From positions 1 through 38,827 of the forward strand of contig CALXVH010000001.1 of assembly GCA_944391965.1 (NCBI GenBank): a stretch of 38,827 nucleotides of DNA, read 5' to 3'. Below, piece after piece: positions 16,592-25,583 of the stretch. The DNA is from an uncultured Clostridia bacterium (lineage in GTDB: Bacteria > Bacillota > Clostridia > TANB77 > CAG-508). The position numbers and the translations under genes are program-made. Each line of letters begins with the position of its first letter. The stretch's first letter is position 1. Under the pieces are notes generated by a model. The model saw only the letters and a program-made list of their open reading frames with translations. It had not been told where the DNA came from and ran no database searches.

Positions 16592-17528
16592 TATTCTCCC
16601 TTACTCCATTATATTCGTTTACTAAATATAATGGTCTATCTTTTGTCTCATTAAATATTCTTCCTAAATATTCGCCAATTATTCCAAACAACAATATTTG
16701 TATTCCACTAAAAAATAGAATTAAAAGTATAATTGCTTGATAAGCATCTATTTTTCCAGTAACTAAAATCATTTTACAAATTACATATATAAAATATATT
16801 ACTAAAGCTAAAAATGTTGGTATGCAAATATATGTAGATAATCTTAAAGGTGATGTTGTAAATGAAGTTATCCCATCAATTGCCAAGTCCACTAATTTTT
16901 TATAATTCCATTTAGTCTTCCCAGCTACTCTTGGATCCCTATCATATAATACTTCTTTTTTCTTATACCCAATCCAACTAAACATACTTTTTGAACATCT
17001 TTGAGATTCTCTCATCATTTTTAGTGCATTTACGCATCTTCTGTCCAATAATCTAAAATCACCTGTATCTTTTTGTATTTCTACATTAGTTAAGCTTTGC
17101 AAAACTTTATAATACATTTTAGAAGTAAATTTCTTTAACCATGTTTCACCTTTTCTTGTTCTTCTTCTTGCATAAACATCATCATAACCTTGTCCCCACC
17201 ATTTTAATAATTCTGGTATCAATTCTGGTGGATCCTGTAAGTCTGCATCCATAAAAATCACACAATCACCAGTTGAATAGTCTAAACCTGCTATCATTGC
17301 TGTTTCTTTTCCAAAGTTTCTAGAAAAATCCACATAGTTTATTCTTTTATCCTCTTCTCTCCATTTTTTAATTATTTCTAATGTCTTATCTTTGCTTCCG
17401 TCATTAACAAATAATATTTCAAATTCATATGTTTTTATATTATTTATTAATTCACTTAATCTTTCTCTTAAAAATGGTAATGATTCTTCTTCATTATATG
17501 CTGGTATTATTATTGTTACTTTCTTCAT
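16566..17528 (-). CDS. GtrB-like polyprenyl-phosphate glycosyltransferase (GT2)
   Basis: A 320-residue enzyme expected to move a sugar from a nucleotide donor to undecaprenyl phosphate on the inner membrane face. The N-terminal GT2 domain shows VTIIIPAYNEEESLPFL, ILFVNDGSKDKT and the DADLQDPPEL motif (near residue 93), in which Asp-Ala-Asp binds metal and donor; DLQDPPE is typical of the DPM1/GtrB/ArnC branch. Two membrane helices follow (about 231-256 and 264-292), with IIGEYLGRIFNETKDRPLY after the second, also typical of GtrB. Its ATG at 17528 overlaps the end of the GtrA gene by 35 bases and has TAGGTGAT in front. Together with the flanking genes it makes a complete Gtr module. Confidence 0.92.
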   Translation of the reverse strand: MKKVTIIIPAYNEEESLPFLRERLSELINNIKTYEFEILFVNDGSKDKTLEIIKKWREEDKRINYVDFSRNFGKETAMIAGLDYSTGDCVIFMDADLQDPPELIPELLKWWGQGYDDVYARRRTRKGETWLKKFTSKMYYKVLQSLTNVEIQKDTGDFRLLDRRCVNALKMMRESQRCSKSMFSWIGYKKKEVLYDRDPRVAGKTKWNYKKLVDLAIDGITSFTTSPLRLSTYICIPTFLALVIYFIYVICKMILVTGKIDAYQAIILLILFFSGIQILLFGIIGEYLGRIFNETKDRPLYLVNEYNGVRENNEKSESKK

Positions 17529-17961
17529 TTATATCACCTAATTCATTTTTCTTTTTAAAAGCAAAAAATTTACTAATAAAGAAATTTAGTATTATTACTA
17601 TAACTGTCATAAAGCATTTACTTATCATCTCTGGAATAGCTGTTTTGAACAATACAAAACAGCCTCCAAACTCAACAACCATTGTAAATGCTCTACCTAA
17701 AATAAACTTTAAAAATTGATTTAATTTTTCTTTAAAATTTTTAGCATCAGAATGAAATACTATATCTTTATTAGTTACATATGCAAATAAAACAGCAAGG
17801 ACAATCGCTATGAAATTAGATACATCTTCGTTCCAATTCCAAAATTTTGTCATTACATAAAATGACCCAACATTTACAATTGTTGTAAAAACTCCAAATA
17901 TTACATAGAATATAACTTCTTTAGTACAAAACTTTTTTATTAATTTTTTTATTTTATCCAT
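17494..17961 (-). CDS. GtrA-family flippase-like membrane protein
   Basis: A 155-residue protein with four membrane segments. Matches to the GtrA family include YVIFGVFTTIVNVGSFYV in the first helix and NFFISKFFAFKKK in the last, with a cytoplasmic loop between helices two and three. It is predicted to help transfer the undecaprenyl-phosphate sugar made by the overlapping GtrB-like gene to the outside. It is clearly different in sequence from the GtrA at 2282. Start ATG 17961 has GGTAGGAGAC upstream; the GT2 gene before it ends 11 bases earlier. Confidence 0.9.
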   Translation of the reverse strand: MDKIKKLIKKFCTKEVIFYVIFGVFTTIVNVGSFYVMTKFWNWNEDVSNFIAIVLAVLFAYVTNKDIVFHSDAKNFKEKLNQFLKFILGRAFTMVVEFGGCFVLFKTAIPEMISKCFMTVIVIILNFFISKFFAFKKKNELGDINEESNNNNTSI

Positions 17962-17972
17962 TGTCTCCTACC

Positions 17973-18911
17973 TTATTTATTTTCTATTTGTTTCCATTTT
18001 AATAAATTTAATTCATAAGCTTCTTTATGCTGTCTTGTTATTGTATCTAATAAAACTCCACATTGGAAAGAAATTGCAGCTAAACTCACAAAACCTGTAG
18101 CTAATATTGCTGATGGCATTTTTGTAATTATCGATGTTTTAAAGAATTCTACTAATACTGGTATACCTACAGCTAATCCGCATATTAAAAATATTAAAGC
18201 AACTATTGTAAAGAATGCAAAAGGTCTATAATCTTTAAACATTCTTACAATTGTTTTTACTACTTTTATTCCATCTCCTACTGTGTTTAATTTTGAGCTA
18301 CTTCCTTCTGGTCTGTCTCTGTAATCAATTGGAATTTCCTTTATTATATATTTTTTATCTAATGCATATAAAGACATTTCTGTTTCTATTTCAAAATTTG
18401 GACTTAATACTGGCATGTTTTTTACAAACATTCTATTAAACGCTCTATATCCTGTCATGATATCTTTTAAATCTGTTTTGAACAATACGTTAATTGCTTT
18501 TTTAACAAGATTATTTCCAAACTCGTGAAAATGTCTTTTATTTTCTTTTTGATAAGTTCCGTTTGATAGCCTATCTCCAATAGCCATATCAGCTTTACCT
18601 TCTCTTATCGGTTCTATTAATTTATGAACAAATTCTGCTGGATAAGTATCATCGCCATCTACCATAACATATATATCTGCCTCTATATCTCTGAACATAC
18701 TTCTTACTACATTACCTTTTCCTTGTCTATATTCATTTACTACTATTGCACCATTTTTCTTAGCTATTTCTTCAGTTCTATCTTTTGAATTATTATTATA
18801 AACATATATATCTGCTTCAGGTAATTCTCTTCTAAAATCTTTTATAACCTTTTCAATTGTTAGCTCCTCATTATAACATGGTATTAACACTGCAACTTTT
18901 TCTTCTTTCAT
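17973..18911 (-). CDS. GT2 glycosyltransferase, dolichyl/polyprenyl-phosphate sugar synthase-like
   Basis: A 312-residue enzyme with a GT2 domain (VAVLIPCYNEELTIEKVI, then VYNNNSKDRTEEIA, then MVDGDDTYP as the metal-binding motif near residue 85) and two C-terminal membrane helices (about 228-252 and 265-290). GDRLSNGTY, GYRAFNR and IDYRDRPEGSSSKL are features of the branch that makes polyprenyl-phosphate glucose or mannose. A likely role is to make a second lipid-linked sugar donor alongside the GtrB-like enzyme, which would supply the several GT-C proteins in the window. Start ATG 18911 has GAGGAGGAAG upstream. It sits 19 bases after the ABC permease gene in the same operon. Confidence 0.88.
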   Translation of the reverse strand: MKEEKVAVLIPCYNEELTIEKVIKDFRRELPEADIYVYNNNSKDRTEEIAKKNGAIVVNEYRQGKGNVVRSMFRDIEADIYVMVDGDDTYPAEFVHKLIEPIREGKADMAIGDRLSNGTYQKENKRHFHEFGNNLVKKAINVLFKTDLKDIMTGYRAFNRMFVKNMPVLSPNFEIETEMSLYALDKKYIIKEIPIDYRDRPEGSSSKLNTVGDGIKVVKTIVRMFKDYRPFAFFTIVALIFLICGLAVGIPVLVEFFKTSIITKMPSAILATGFVSLAAISFQCGVLLDTITRQHKEAYELNLLKWKQIENK

Positions 18912-18930
18912 TATACTTCCTCCTCTTTCG

Positions 18931-19704
18931 CTATAATTCTTCTGCGAATTTTTTTTGCAATCGATAGAATATTAAATATCCCACTACACATAATGCAATA
19001 CTTCCGACTAAAACAACTAATAAAGATTTTATATCAGGCATTGTTTGGTAATAAAAGATATTTCTATATCCCTCTATTATATATGTCATAGGATTATATT
19101 TTAAAATCCATTGAAAATTTGCAGGTATTGTTTCTGAAGCATAAACTATTGGTGTCGCATAAAATAATAATTGTAATAGTATTCCTATAAAATGTTGTAA
19201 ATCTCTAAAATATACTGTAATACTTGATACTATTAATGATATACCTATCAATAATATATATTGAATAAATAATATAACGGGATAAAATATTACATATTTA
19301 GATATACCTATTCCATATCCACATACAAATGCTAGAATTATTATTGTAGAAATTACAAAATTAACTGCTTCACTTGTAATTACTGATATTGGCAAAATTT
19401 CTCTTGGGAAATATACTTTTTTGATTATATTTCCATTTTCCACCATCGTAAATGATGATCTAGAAATTCCTGAAGAAAAGAAATTCCATGGTATTAATCC
19501 ACAACATACAAATACCACATAATTTGGTATATTACTTCTCATAATAAGTGGAAATACTAATGCATATACAGCTATTTGTAAAAGCGGATTTAAAAATGAC
19601 CATATTATACCTAAAACTGAATTTTTATATTTACCTCTTACGTCCTTTTTTATACTTGTTTTTAATAACTCTCTATATTCGTATAAACCTTTAAAAAAAC
19701 TCAT
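18931..19704 (-). CDS. Polysaccharide ABC exporter permease (Wzm/TagG type)
   Basis: A 257-residue ABC-2 type permease with six membrane helices. The amphipathic start (ELLKTSIKKDVRGKYKNSVLGIIWSFLNPLLQ) with the KxSxLGxxWxxLxPL motif is characteristic of TagG, Wzm and RfbA-type exporters of teichoic acid or O-antigen. It pairs with the ATPase encoded just upstream (24 bases apart). The complex would move a lipid-linked polysaccharide from the inner to the outer membrane face. AAAGGA precedes the ATG at 19704. A capsule, teichoic-acid-like or glycan cargo cannot be chosen from the sequence. Confidence 0.9.
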   Translation of the reverse strand: MSFFKGLYEYRELLKTSIKKDVRGKYKNSVLGIIWSFLNPLLQIAVYALVFPLIMRSNIPNYVVFVCCGLIPWNFFSSGISRSSFTMVENGNIIKKVYFPREILPISVITSEAVNFVISTIIILAFVCGYGIGISKYVIFYPVILFIQYILLIGISLIVSSITVYFRDLQHFIGILLQLLFYATPIVYASETIPANFQWILKYNPMTYIIEGYRNIFYYQTMPDIKSLLVVLVGSIALCVVGYLIFYRLQKKFAEEL

Positions 19705-19728
19705 TTTATTTTCCTTTCTACCTTTTAC

Positions 19729-20460
19729 TTAAGTTGTTTCTTTTAAATAATCTTCTATAACTTCGTCAGTATTTCCATCCATTTTAATAATTCCTTGATG
19801 TAACCATACTGTTCTATCACATAATTCTTTTGCTGAATCTAAACTATGTGTAACAAATACCATTGTTTTTCCTTCTTTTTTCAATTCTTTCATTTTATTC
19901 AAACATTTTTCTTGAAAATGCTGATCACCTACTGATAATATTTCATCTACCAATAATATATCTGCATCTACATTTATTGCGACAGCAAATGCCAATCTCA
20001 TAAACATTCCAGATGAATATGTTCTTACTGGATTATCTATAAATTGTCTTAATTCCGAAAATTCGATAATTTGTTCTAATCTTGCATCTATTTGGCTTTT
20101 AGTTAAGCCAAATATTGATGCATTAAAATATATATTTTCTCTTCCAGAAAAATCAGGGTGAAAACCAGCTCCTAATTCTAATAAAGAAGTAAGCTTTCCG
20201 TTTGTTATAATCTTTCCTTTATTTGGATAAATTATTTTGGTCATTAATTTTAGTAAAGTTGATTTACCACTACCATTTACACCAATTAGTGCTACTGCTT
20301 CACCTTTTTTTATATTCAAATTAATTCCTTTTAATACTTCTCTTACTTCTTTTCTATTTCGATTCCAAAATAGAAGTTTTTCTTTTAAGCTATTCGCTTT
20401 ATCTAAATACACATCAAAAGTTTTATACACATCCTGTACTTGAATGCTATATTCTTCCAT
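19729..20460 (-). CDS. Polysaccharide ABC exporter ATP-binding protein (Wzt/TagH type)
   Basis: A 243-residue ABC ATPase that would power the permease next to it. The Walker A motif is at residues 60-68 (GVNGSGKST), the signature is YSSGM (148-152), Walker B is ILLVDE (168-173) and the switch His is 205 (VTHS). The SLLELGAGFHPDFSGRENI stretch is characteristic of the TagH/Wzt/KpsT polysaccharide group. It has the core length only and lacks the C-terminal carbohydrate-binding domain of long Wzt proteins. That points to export without recognition of a capped chain end, as in TagH-like systems. Start ATG 20460 has GGAGGTTA upstream. Confidence 0.93.
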   Translation of the reverse strand: MEEYSIQVQDVYKTFDVYLDKANSLKEKLLFWNRNRKEVREVLKGINLNIKKGEAVALIGVNGSGKSTLLKLMTKIIYPNKGKIITNGKLTSLLELGAGFHPDFSGRENIYFNASIFGLTKSQIDARLEQIIEFSELRQFIDNPVRTYSSGMFMRLAFAVAINVDADILLVDEILSVGDQHFQEKCLNKMKELKKEGKTMVFVTHSLDSAKELCDRTVWLHQGIIKMDGNTDEVIEDYLKETT

Positions 20461-20481
20461 TAAATAGTAACCTCCATAATT

Positions 20482-23400
20482 TTAAATATGATTTATTTTT
20501 TTATAAATTTTCCATAAAAATTTATTTTTATAACAAACATTACCTATTCTTCTATTTAATGTAGCTTTATCAAATAGCATATAATAAATTAATCTTACAA
20601 ATTTGTTTCTATTAGTTAAGTCTACATTAGAATTATATACAAGTTCATCTTGTCTATTAAAAATAGGAATATCGTTGTCAATACTATATAAAACATCCAT
20701 CGTTGCCTGATTATGATATGATAAATCCTTTGTCCAACTATAAACCATACTTAAATCATCTCCTAAACCTAAACCATCCTCAAATCTAACTGATGCAAAT
20801 GGAGCTTTATCTATTTCTCTTGATGAATTTAAATAAGCCATATATGGAAGTGATATATAATAATTTTGATAATATAATACATTCATATCTTCATTATAAA
20901 TGTCTACAATATCTTTTACGAAGTCCATCGCTGCTTGTTGAATAGTTTCAATAGCAAATCTTACTGCATAAGTATTTGAATATTCTTCAAATACAGGTTC
21001 AACACCATTTTCCGTAATATTATAACCTATACAAGATGGAGCCAATGCTGAAAGTAACATTTCATATGCATGTCCTGTAGTCGTTGGCTTACCATCAAAA
21101 AATGTTTTTAGTTTAAATCCACCTATTTGTTGATGTCTTATTGCTTCGCCTTTATTTATATTAGAAAAATAAGTATCTATTGGTGTTTCTAATAAATTTG
21201 ATAAAAACATCTCAGGTCTTGCACTATAACCAATATCAAATGTAGCTGAATGTTTTCCATAAAATTCTTTAAAATATTCTTTTAATTTTAGTAGGTTTTT
21301 TTCTTGTTCTTCTTTATCATAAAAATTTTCTATAACTATACTTATAAATTTATTAAAATTATCTATAGTTTTGAAATTTTCATCTATTTTAATCTTATTT
21401 TCTTGACATATCTTTTTAAATTTTTGATCATCAAATTTTATGCAATTTTTTATATATTTTATGGCGTCAATCGGAGTATGATTTTCCATATTTATTTGAT
21501 CTGACATTTTATAAAAATCTAATTCATTTTGTATTGTAATTGGTACTAAAGCTTTTCTTGATACATATAAATATTTAGCTTTTGGTACTTTACTATAATA
21601 TTTACCTACTATTTCATAACATTTCATTGGTAGATATCCATCTCTTGCCATAAAAACCATATTCTCATAATTTTCGTTTTGAACATCATCCAAAATCCAC
21701 TTTGTAAGTCCAAACATATACATTCCTAACGCATAGTATCCTATTAGATATGGATCAGCATTAAAGTCTGTTTGATTGTTAAAACTTCTATATGGATTGT
21801 CAAAATATTTATTTGCCACAATAGCAAGCATTGATCTTATGCCTACAAATTCCATAGATGCTACATTATCTCTCCAATGAGGTAAACTTCTCATAAACAT
21901 TTGTGCTAAATTTTGTGTTACACCTTTATCCATAAATACATTTGTGGCCATTGGTAAATGTTTTGCATTTATTCCTACTTTCTTTGCATTTTTAAAATCA
22001 GATTCATAATTATCACCTATATGAACTAACTCTTCAGGAGACAATTTTTCTTCATTAAAAACTACTTTATATAATGATTTATTCCATTTAGTTGCATTAT
22101 AATCTGCTGATAAATATATTTTAGATATATCTGTATATTTATTTTTTTCTAATATTTTCTTAATTACATCTTGTGGTAAATACATATCTGATGTACATAT
22201 TACTCTTTTTCCTTTAGCTAAAGCTAATTCATAAAGTTCAAAACCAGTCATTCTTCTTGTACAGAATCTTAACTCGCTTTCTATTTCTATTTGTTTTATT
22301 TTTTCTAGTGTCTCATTATCTATATTATACTCACTATGTAATGTTTCATATATTTCATCAAGTGTTATTTCTTCGTTTTCTTTACTAATCTTGGCTTTCT
22401 TTTCTCTTGTAAGTCTTTCTGCATAAACTCTTATATTAGTAAAATCTATACCTGTTCTATTACCAGTAATTTTTCCAAATTGTTTATCAATAATTGCAAA
22501 AAGATCTGTTGGATACCAAAAAGGTCTAACAACTAGTGTGTCAAATATATCAAAACTAACACATTTTATCTTAGGATCACATATTGCTTTTTTAATTTCC
22601 TCCAAACCTTCATTCCATGTTGTTTTTATTGAATAAAAATATCCTCCATCTTTAACATCTTTATGATTTGGACAAAATTGATTCAATCTTTCTACTATTT
22701 CATCTTTCTTCGCTTTTGAAACATTCATATTTTTAGTAATGTCAAAATGAATTTTATAATATAAACTTTTCCATAAAATAAAGTCTTCTTCATATTCATC
22801 ATAAGCCTTTACATCTTTTAAAAATTGTTCTATAAATCCAAAAGATGTATTTAAATCTGTTATATTTCCCATTATCTTCTCATAAGACATATTTTTAGTT
22901 GATGTAGAAGATTTTTGATGTTGGCAATAAAATATAACATCATTATTAACTTTATTAACTTTATTAGCAAAATAAAATAATACAGTAGAAAAGGCTATAT
23001 CTTCAGTCATTATTAGTCTTTTATTTACTTTTTTATAATGCTCTGCTGCTTTTTCCCAAATTTCCTTTTTATATATTTTATTCCATATTACAGACCAAGA
23101 ATAATTTAATCCATCTTGCTCCATATATCTTTTAAAACAGTCTTTTCCATTTATCTCTTTTAAAGGTGTTTGCATTAAATTAAATAATTCTTTTGTTCCA
23201 TCATCATATTCTAGCACTAAATTACTAATAACTATATCTGAATCATTTTTCATAGCACTATACATCATCGTTCTATAAAAATCTATAGATACATAATCAT
23301 CTGCATCTAAAAACGCTATATAGTCTCCTGTAGCATTTTCAGCTCCAGTTAATCTTGCTTGAAATAAACCTTTATTTGTATCATGCTTTACGTATTTTAT

Positions 23401-23580
23401 TCTATTATCTTTACTTTGAAATTCTTTTATTATATCATCACAATTACCCTTTGAGCCATCATTAACAACTATAATTTCTAAATTATCATAAGATTGATTT
23501 ATTAAACTATTTAAGCTTTTGTTAAGAAATTGCTCATTATTATAGTTTGGAACTATAATACTTAATTTTTTATTATTCAT
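20482..23580 (-). CDS. Bifunctional GT2 glycosyltransferase - HAD-superfamily protein
   Basis: A 1032-residue multidomain cytoplasmic protein. Residues 1-about 320 are a GT2 transferase (LSIIVPNYNNEQFLNKS, IVVNDGSKG, FLDADDYVS as metal motif). Residues about 335-560 are a HAD-superfamily domain: SFDIFDTLVVRP with probable nucleophile Asp344, CTSDMYLPQDV as motif II, and VHIGDNYESDFKNA as motif IV. The position two after Asp344, usually the acid-base Asp in phosphatases, is Phe; an Asp follows at 347. Residues about 590-1032 form a large unassigned region containing MVFMARDGYLPMK and YLYVSRKALVP, found next to such HAD domains in other glycan clusters. The role is probably addition and processing of a phosphate- or glycerol-bearing unit, but this is uncertain. 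AAAGGA lies about 12 bases before the ATG, rather far. Confidence 0.85.
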   Translation of the reverse strand: MNNKKLSIIVPNYNNEQFLNKSLNSLINQSYDNLEIIVVNDGSKGNCDDIIKEFQSKDNRIKYVKHDTNKGLFQARLTGAENATGDYIAFLDADDYVSIDFYRTMMYSAMKNDSDIVISNLVLEYDDGTKELFNLMQTPLKEINGKDCFKRYMEQDGLNYSWSVIWNKIYKKEIWEKAAEHYKKVNKRLIMTEDIAFSTVLFYFANKVNKVNNDVIFYCQHQKSSTSTKNMSYEKIMGNITDLNTSFGFIEQFLKDVKAYDEYEEDFILWKSLYYKIHFDITKNMNVSKAKKDEIVERLNQFCPNHKDVKDGGYFYSIKTTWNEGLEEIKKAICDPKIKCVSFDIFDTLVVRPFWYPTDLFAIIDKQFGKITGNRTGIDFTNIRVYAERLTREKKAKISKENEEITLDEIYETLHSEYNIDNETLEKIKQIEIESELRFCTRRMTGFELYELALAKGKRVICTSDMYLPQDVIKKILEKNKYTDISKIYLSADYNATKWNKSLYKVVFNEEKLSPEELVHIGDNYESDFKNAKKVGINAKHLPMATNVFMDKGVTQNLAQMFMRSLPHWRDNVASMEFVGIRSMLAIVANKYFDNPYRSFNNQTDFNADPYLIGYYALGMYMFGLTKWILDDVQNENYENMVFMARDGYLPMKCYEIVGKYYSKVPKAKYLYVSRKALVPITIQNELDFYKMSDQINMENHTPIDAIKYIKNCIKFDDQKFKKICQENKIKIDENFKTIDNFNKFISIVIENFYDKEEQEKNLLKLKEYFKEFYGKHSATFDIGYSARPEMFLSNLLETPIDTYFSNINKGEAIRHQQIGGFKLKTFFDGKPTTTGHAYEMLLSALAPSCIGYNITENGVEPVFEEYSNTYAVRFAIETIQQAAMDFVKDIVDIYNEDMNVLYYQNYYISLPYMAYLNSSREIDKAPFASVRFEDGLGLGDDLSMVYSWTKDLSYHNQATMDVLYSIDNDIPIFNRQDELVYNSNVDLTNRNKFVRLIYYMLFDKATLNRRIGNVCYKNKFLWKIYKKINHI

Positions 23581-23642
23581 TCTTGTACTACATCCTTTCT
23601 GTTTGAATCATAATATATTCTAAATAAATCCACTTAATTTTA

Positions 23643-25580
23643 TTAGTTATTACTTTTTTTGTCAATATATTCTTTATCCTGCTCTGCTGTTTTTAAAAAA
23701 GGCAAACTTATTATAATAGGAGTAAACATTATTAAAGATAATACATATCTTAGTTCCACTATTGGACCTGCAAAAGAAGTTAGCCAAATAAAAAACGTTA
23801 CTAATGTTCCCAATAATTTTTCGTATTCCTTACTATAAATTAAATACATCATGATAAATAATAATACCCAAAAATATAATCCAATTCCAGTTACTAAAAT
23901 TGAAAATACTGGTATATCTTTTTGGTTTATATGTCTATTCAAAAAATCTATTATAGGATTTTCTATAATTGTCTTATTTTGTATTTTAAATTTTTCAGAA
24001 TATGTTTTATCATCATCTATATGATTATTTAATTGCATCATTTCATACCATTCATTATCTATAATTCTTTGATTTAATGTCCATATTGAGTCTTTCTCAT
24101 AATCTCCTAATCCCGAAATCTCTATGCTATTAGGATAATAATAACCAAATGTATTAAATAAAAGTGATTCCAATGTAATTTTTGGATATTTTACTGTAAA
24201 ATGTAAATATAATTTAATAATTCCCATTTTGTCATTTAAAGCATATTCCTCTATAAAGTTACTTTTTATAGGATCAGATACTGTAGGATTATATTGTTCA
24301 GAAATTTCATCTATCGTCATATTACAATATCTTTCTATTTGTTCTTTTTCCTCTGCACTTAAATTATTTCCCTCATATTTAGCAACTCTTGCAAATTGTT
24401 GTATTGGTATAGATAATGCCTCTTTAAATTCTCCAGGTACTACTTTGAACAAATTAAATATTGGACCTTGTATTATAAAATATAATATTATAGGCACTAA
24501 AAAAACGAAACATATTTTTCCCAAGTATTTTCTTTTTACAATAGCAATTATTATAAATGTTAAAACAATTGCATATATTCCATTATTTCTTAATAAACAC
24601 ATCAATAACACATAAATCATAAACAGTATAATGTTCTTCTTACTTTTCAAAAACTCTTTTGTATTTAAAGTAAGTTCTATTATCTGTAAAGATACTAATA
24701 TAGTAAATGCTGCAAACAATACACTTTTCTCTACTCTTACTGCCTGTATACAAATTATTGGATTTAAAATAAAAAATAATAGTGTTAAAACTCTCCATTT
24801 TATATCTATTTTTTGTTTTGCCATATAATAAATAGTATAAGAAATAGTAAAGGAAACAATAATCATCTGAAAAATTGTATACATTGCAATTCCTATATTA
24901 CCATTATTAAAAATGTTATATCCTATTTCAAAAAATACACCAAGCAATAAAGTCCATAATACAGGATGATGATTGGTCATATTTGTTTTACCAGTTATTA
25001 TATTAAGACTATCTATGGCATCATATTGCATTATTCCAGGATAAAAATGCAAAAAATAGAACATAAATACTATAAAAACTATTAATGCTACTACAAAAAT
25101 TGATTTTTTGTTATCCTGAAAATATTTTTTTACTATTAATTCTTCTTTTCTTACTTCATGTGCTTTTTTATATATCCATTTATTAATTATTGTAATTATC
25201 CCAAAAAATATAATACTGTATGACACAAATTGTAAAACCAAATATAATATCAATTTTTTAGAAATTATTGGTAATTGTGTATTATAATACGTATTTGCTA
25301 ACTCTCCAAACACATAAAATATAGAAAATAAAATAGCTAAAACGCTACTACAAACAAATAATCTAGTATTTGACTTTTTATATTCTAAACTTGTTTTATA
25401 TAACAAAATATAAATTCCGCAAAGAATTAATATTGTAAATATATTATAAGTATTTGTATTAAATGATATACAATTTGTAGGTGCATCATACTCTAAACTT
25501 ATTAAGCAAAGTATTAACCACGATAATAAAAACAAAATCAACTTTTTATATTTTATTATTATATTTTTTATGCTATCCAT
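23643..25580 (-). CDS. Large polytopic membrane protein, DUF6020-like (probable GT-C type)
   Basis: A 645-residue membrane protein with about a dozen hydrophobic segments. The loop after the sixth segment reads YPGIMQYDAIDSLNIITG and then NHHPVLWTLLLG; an Asp-containing loop followed by (N/H)HHP is what is seen in the DUF6020 family and is reminiscent of GT-C glycosyltransferases. Family recognition is from memory and moderately certain. A hydrophilic outer loop of about 140 residues lies at roughly 390-530. DUF6020 genes are often found in Gram-positive polysaccharide loci, as here. The gene starts 3 bases after the GT2-GT4 gene stops and is followed after 62 bases by the GT2-HAD gene. A role in outer-face sugar transfer is inference. 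Confidence 0.68.
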   Translation of the reverse strand: MDSIKNIIIKYKKLILFLLSWLILCLISLEYDAPTNCISFNTNTYNIFTILILCGIYILLYKTSLEYKKSNTRLFVCSSVLAILFSIFYVFGELANTYYNTQLPIISKKLILYLVLQFVSYSIIFFGIITIINKWIYKKAHEVRKEELIVKKYFQDNKKSIFVVALIVFIVFMFYFLHFYPGIMQYDAIDSLNIITGKTNMTNHHPVLWTLLLGVFFEIGYNIFNNGNIGIAMYTIFQMIIVSFTISYTIYYMAKQKIDIKWRVLTLLFFILNPIICIQAVRVEKSVLFAAFTILVSLQIIELTLNTKEFLKSKKNIILFMIYVLLMCLLRNNGIYAIVLTFIIIAIVKRKYLGKICFVFLVPIILYFIIQGPIFNLFKVVPGEFKEALSIPIQQFARVAKYEGNNLSAEEKEQIERYCNMTIDEISEQYNPTVSDPIKSNFIEEYALNDKMGIIKLYLHFTVKYPKITLESLLFNTFGYYYPNSIEISGLGDYEKDSIWTLNQRIIDNEWYEMMQLNNHIDDDKTYSEKFKIQNKTIIENPIIDFLNRHINQKDIPVFSILVTGIGLYFWVLLFIMMYLIYSKEYEKLLGTLVTFFIWLTSFAGPIVELRYVLSLIMFTPIIISLPFLKTAEQDKEYIDKKSNN

Positions 25581-25583
25581 CTT

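Noticed and set aside
24229..24615. Plus-strand open frame of 128 codons
   Set aside because: It is antisense to the DUF6020-like gene, with no Shine-Dalgarno sequence and no recognisable domain.
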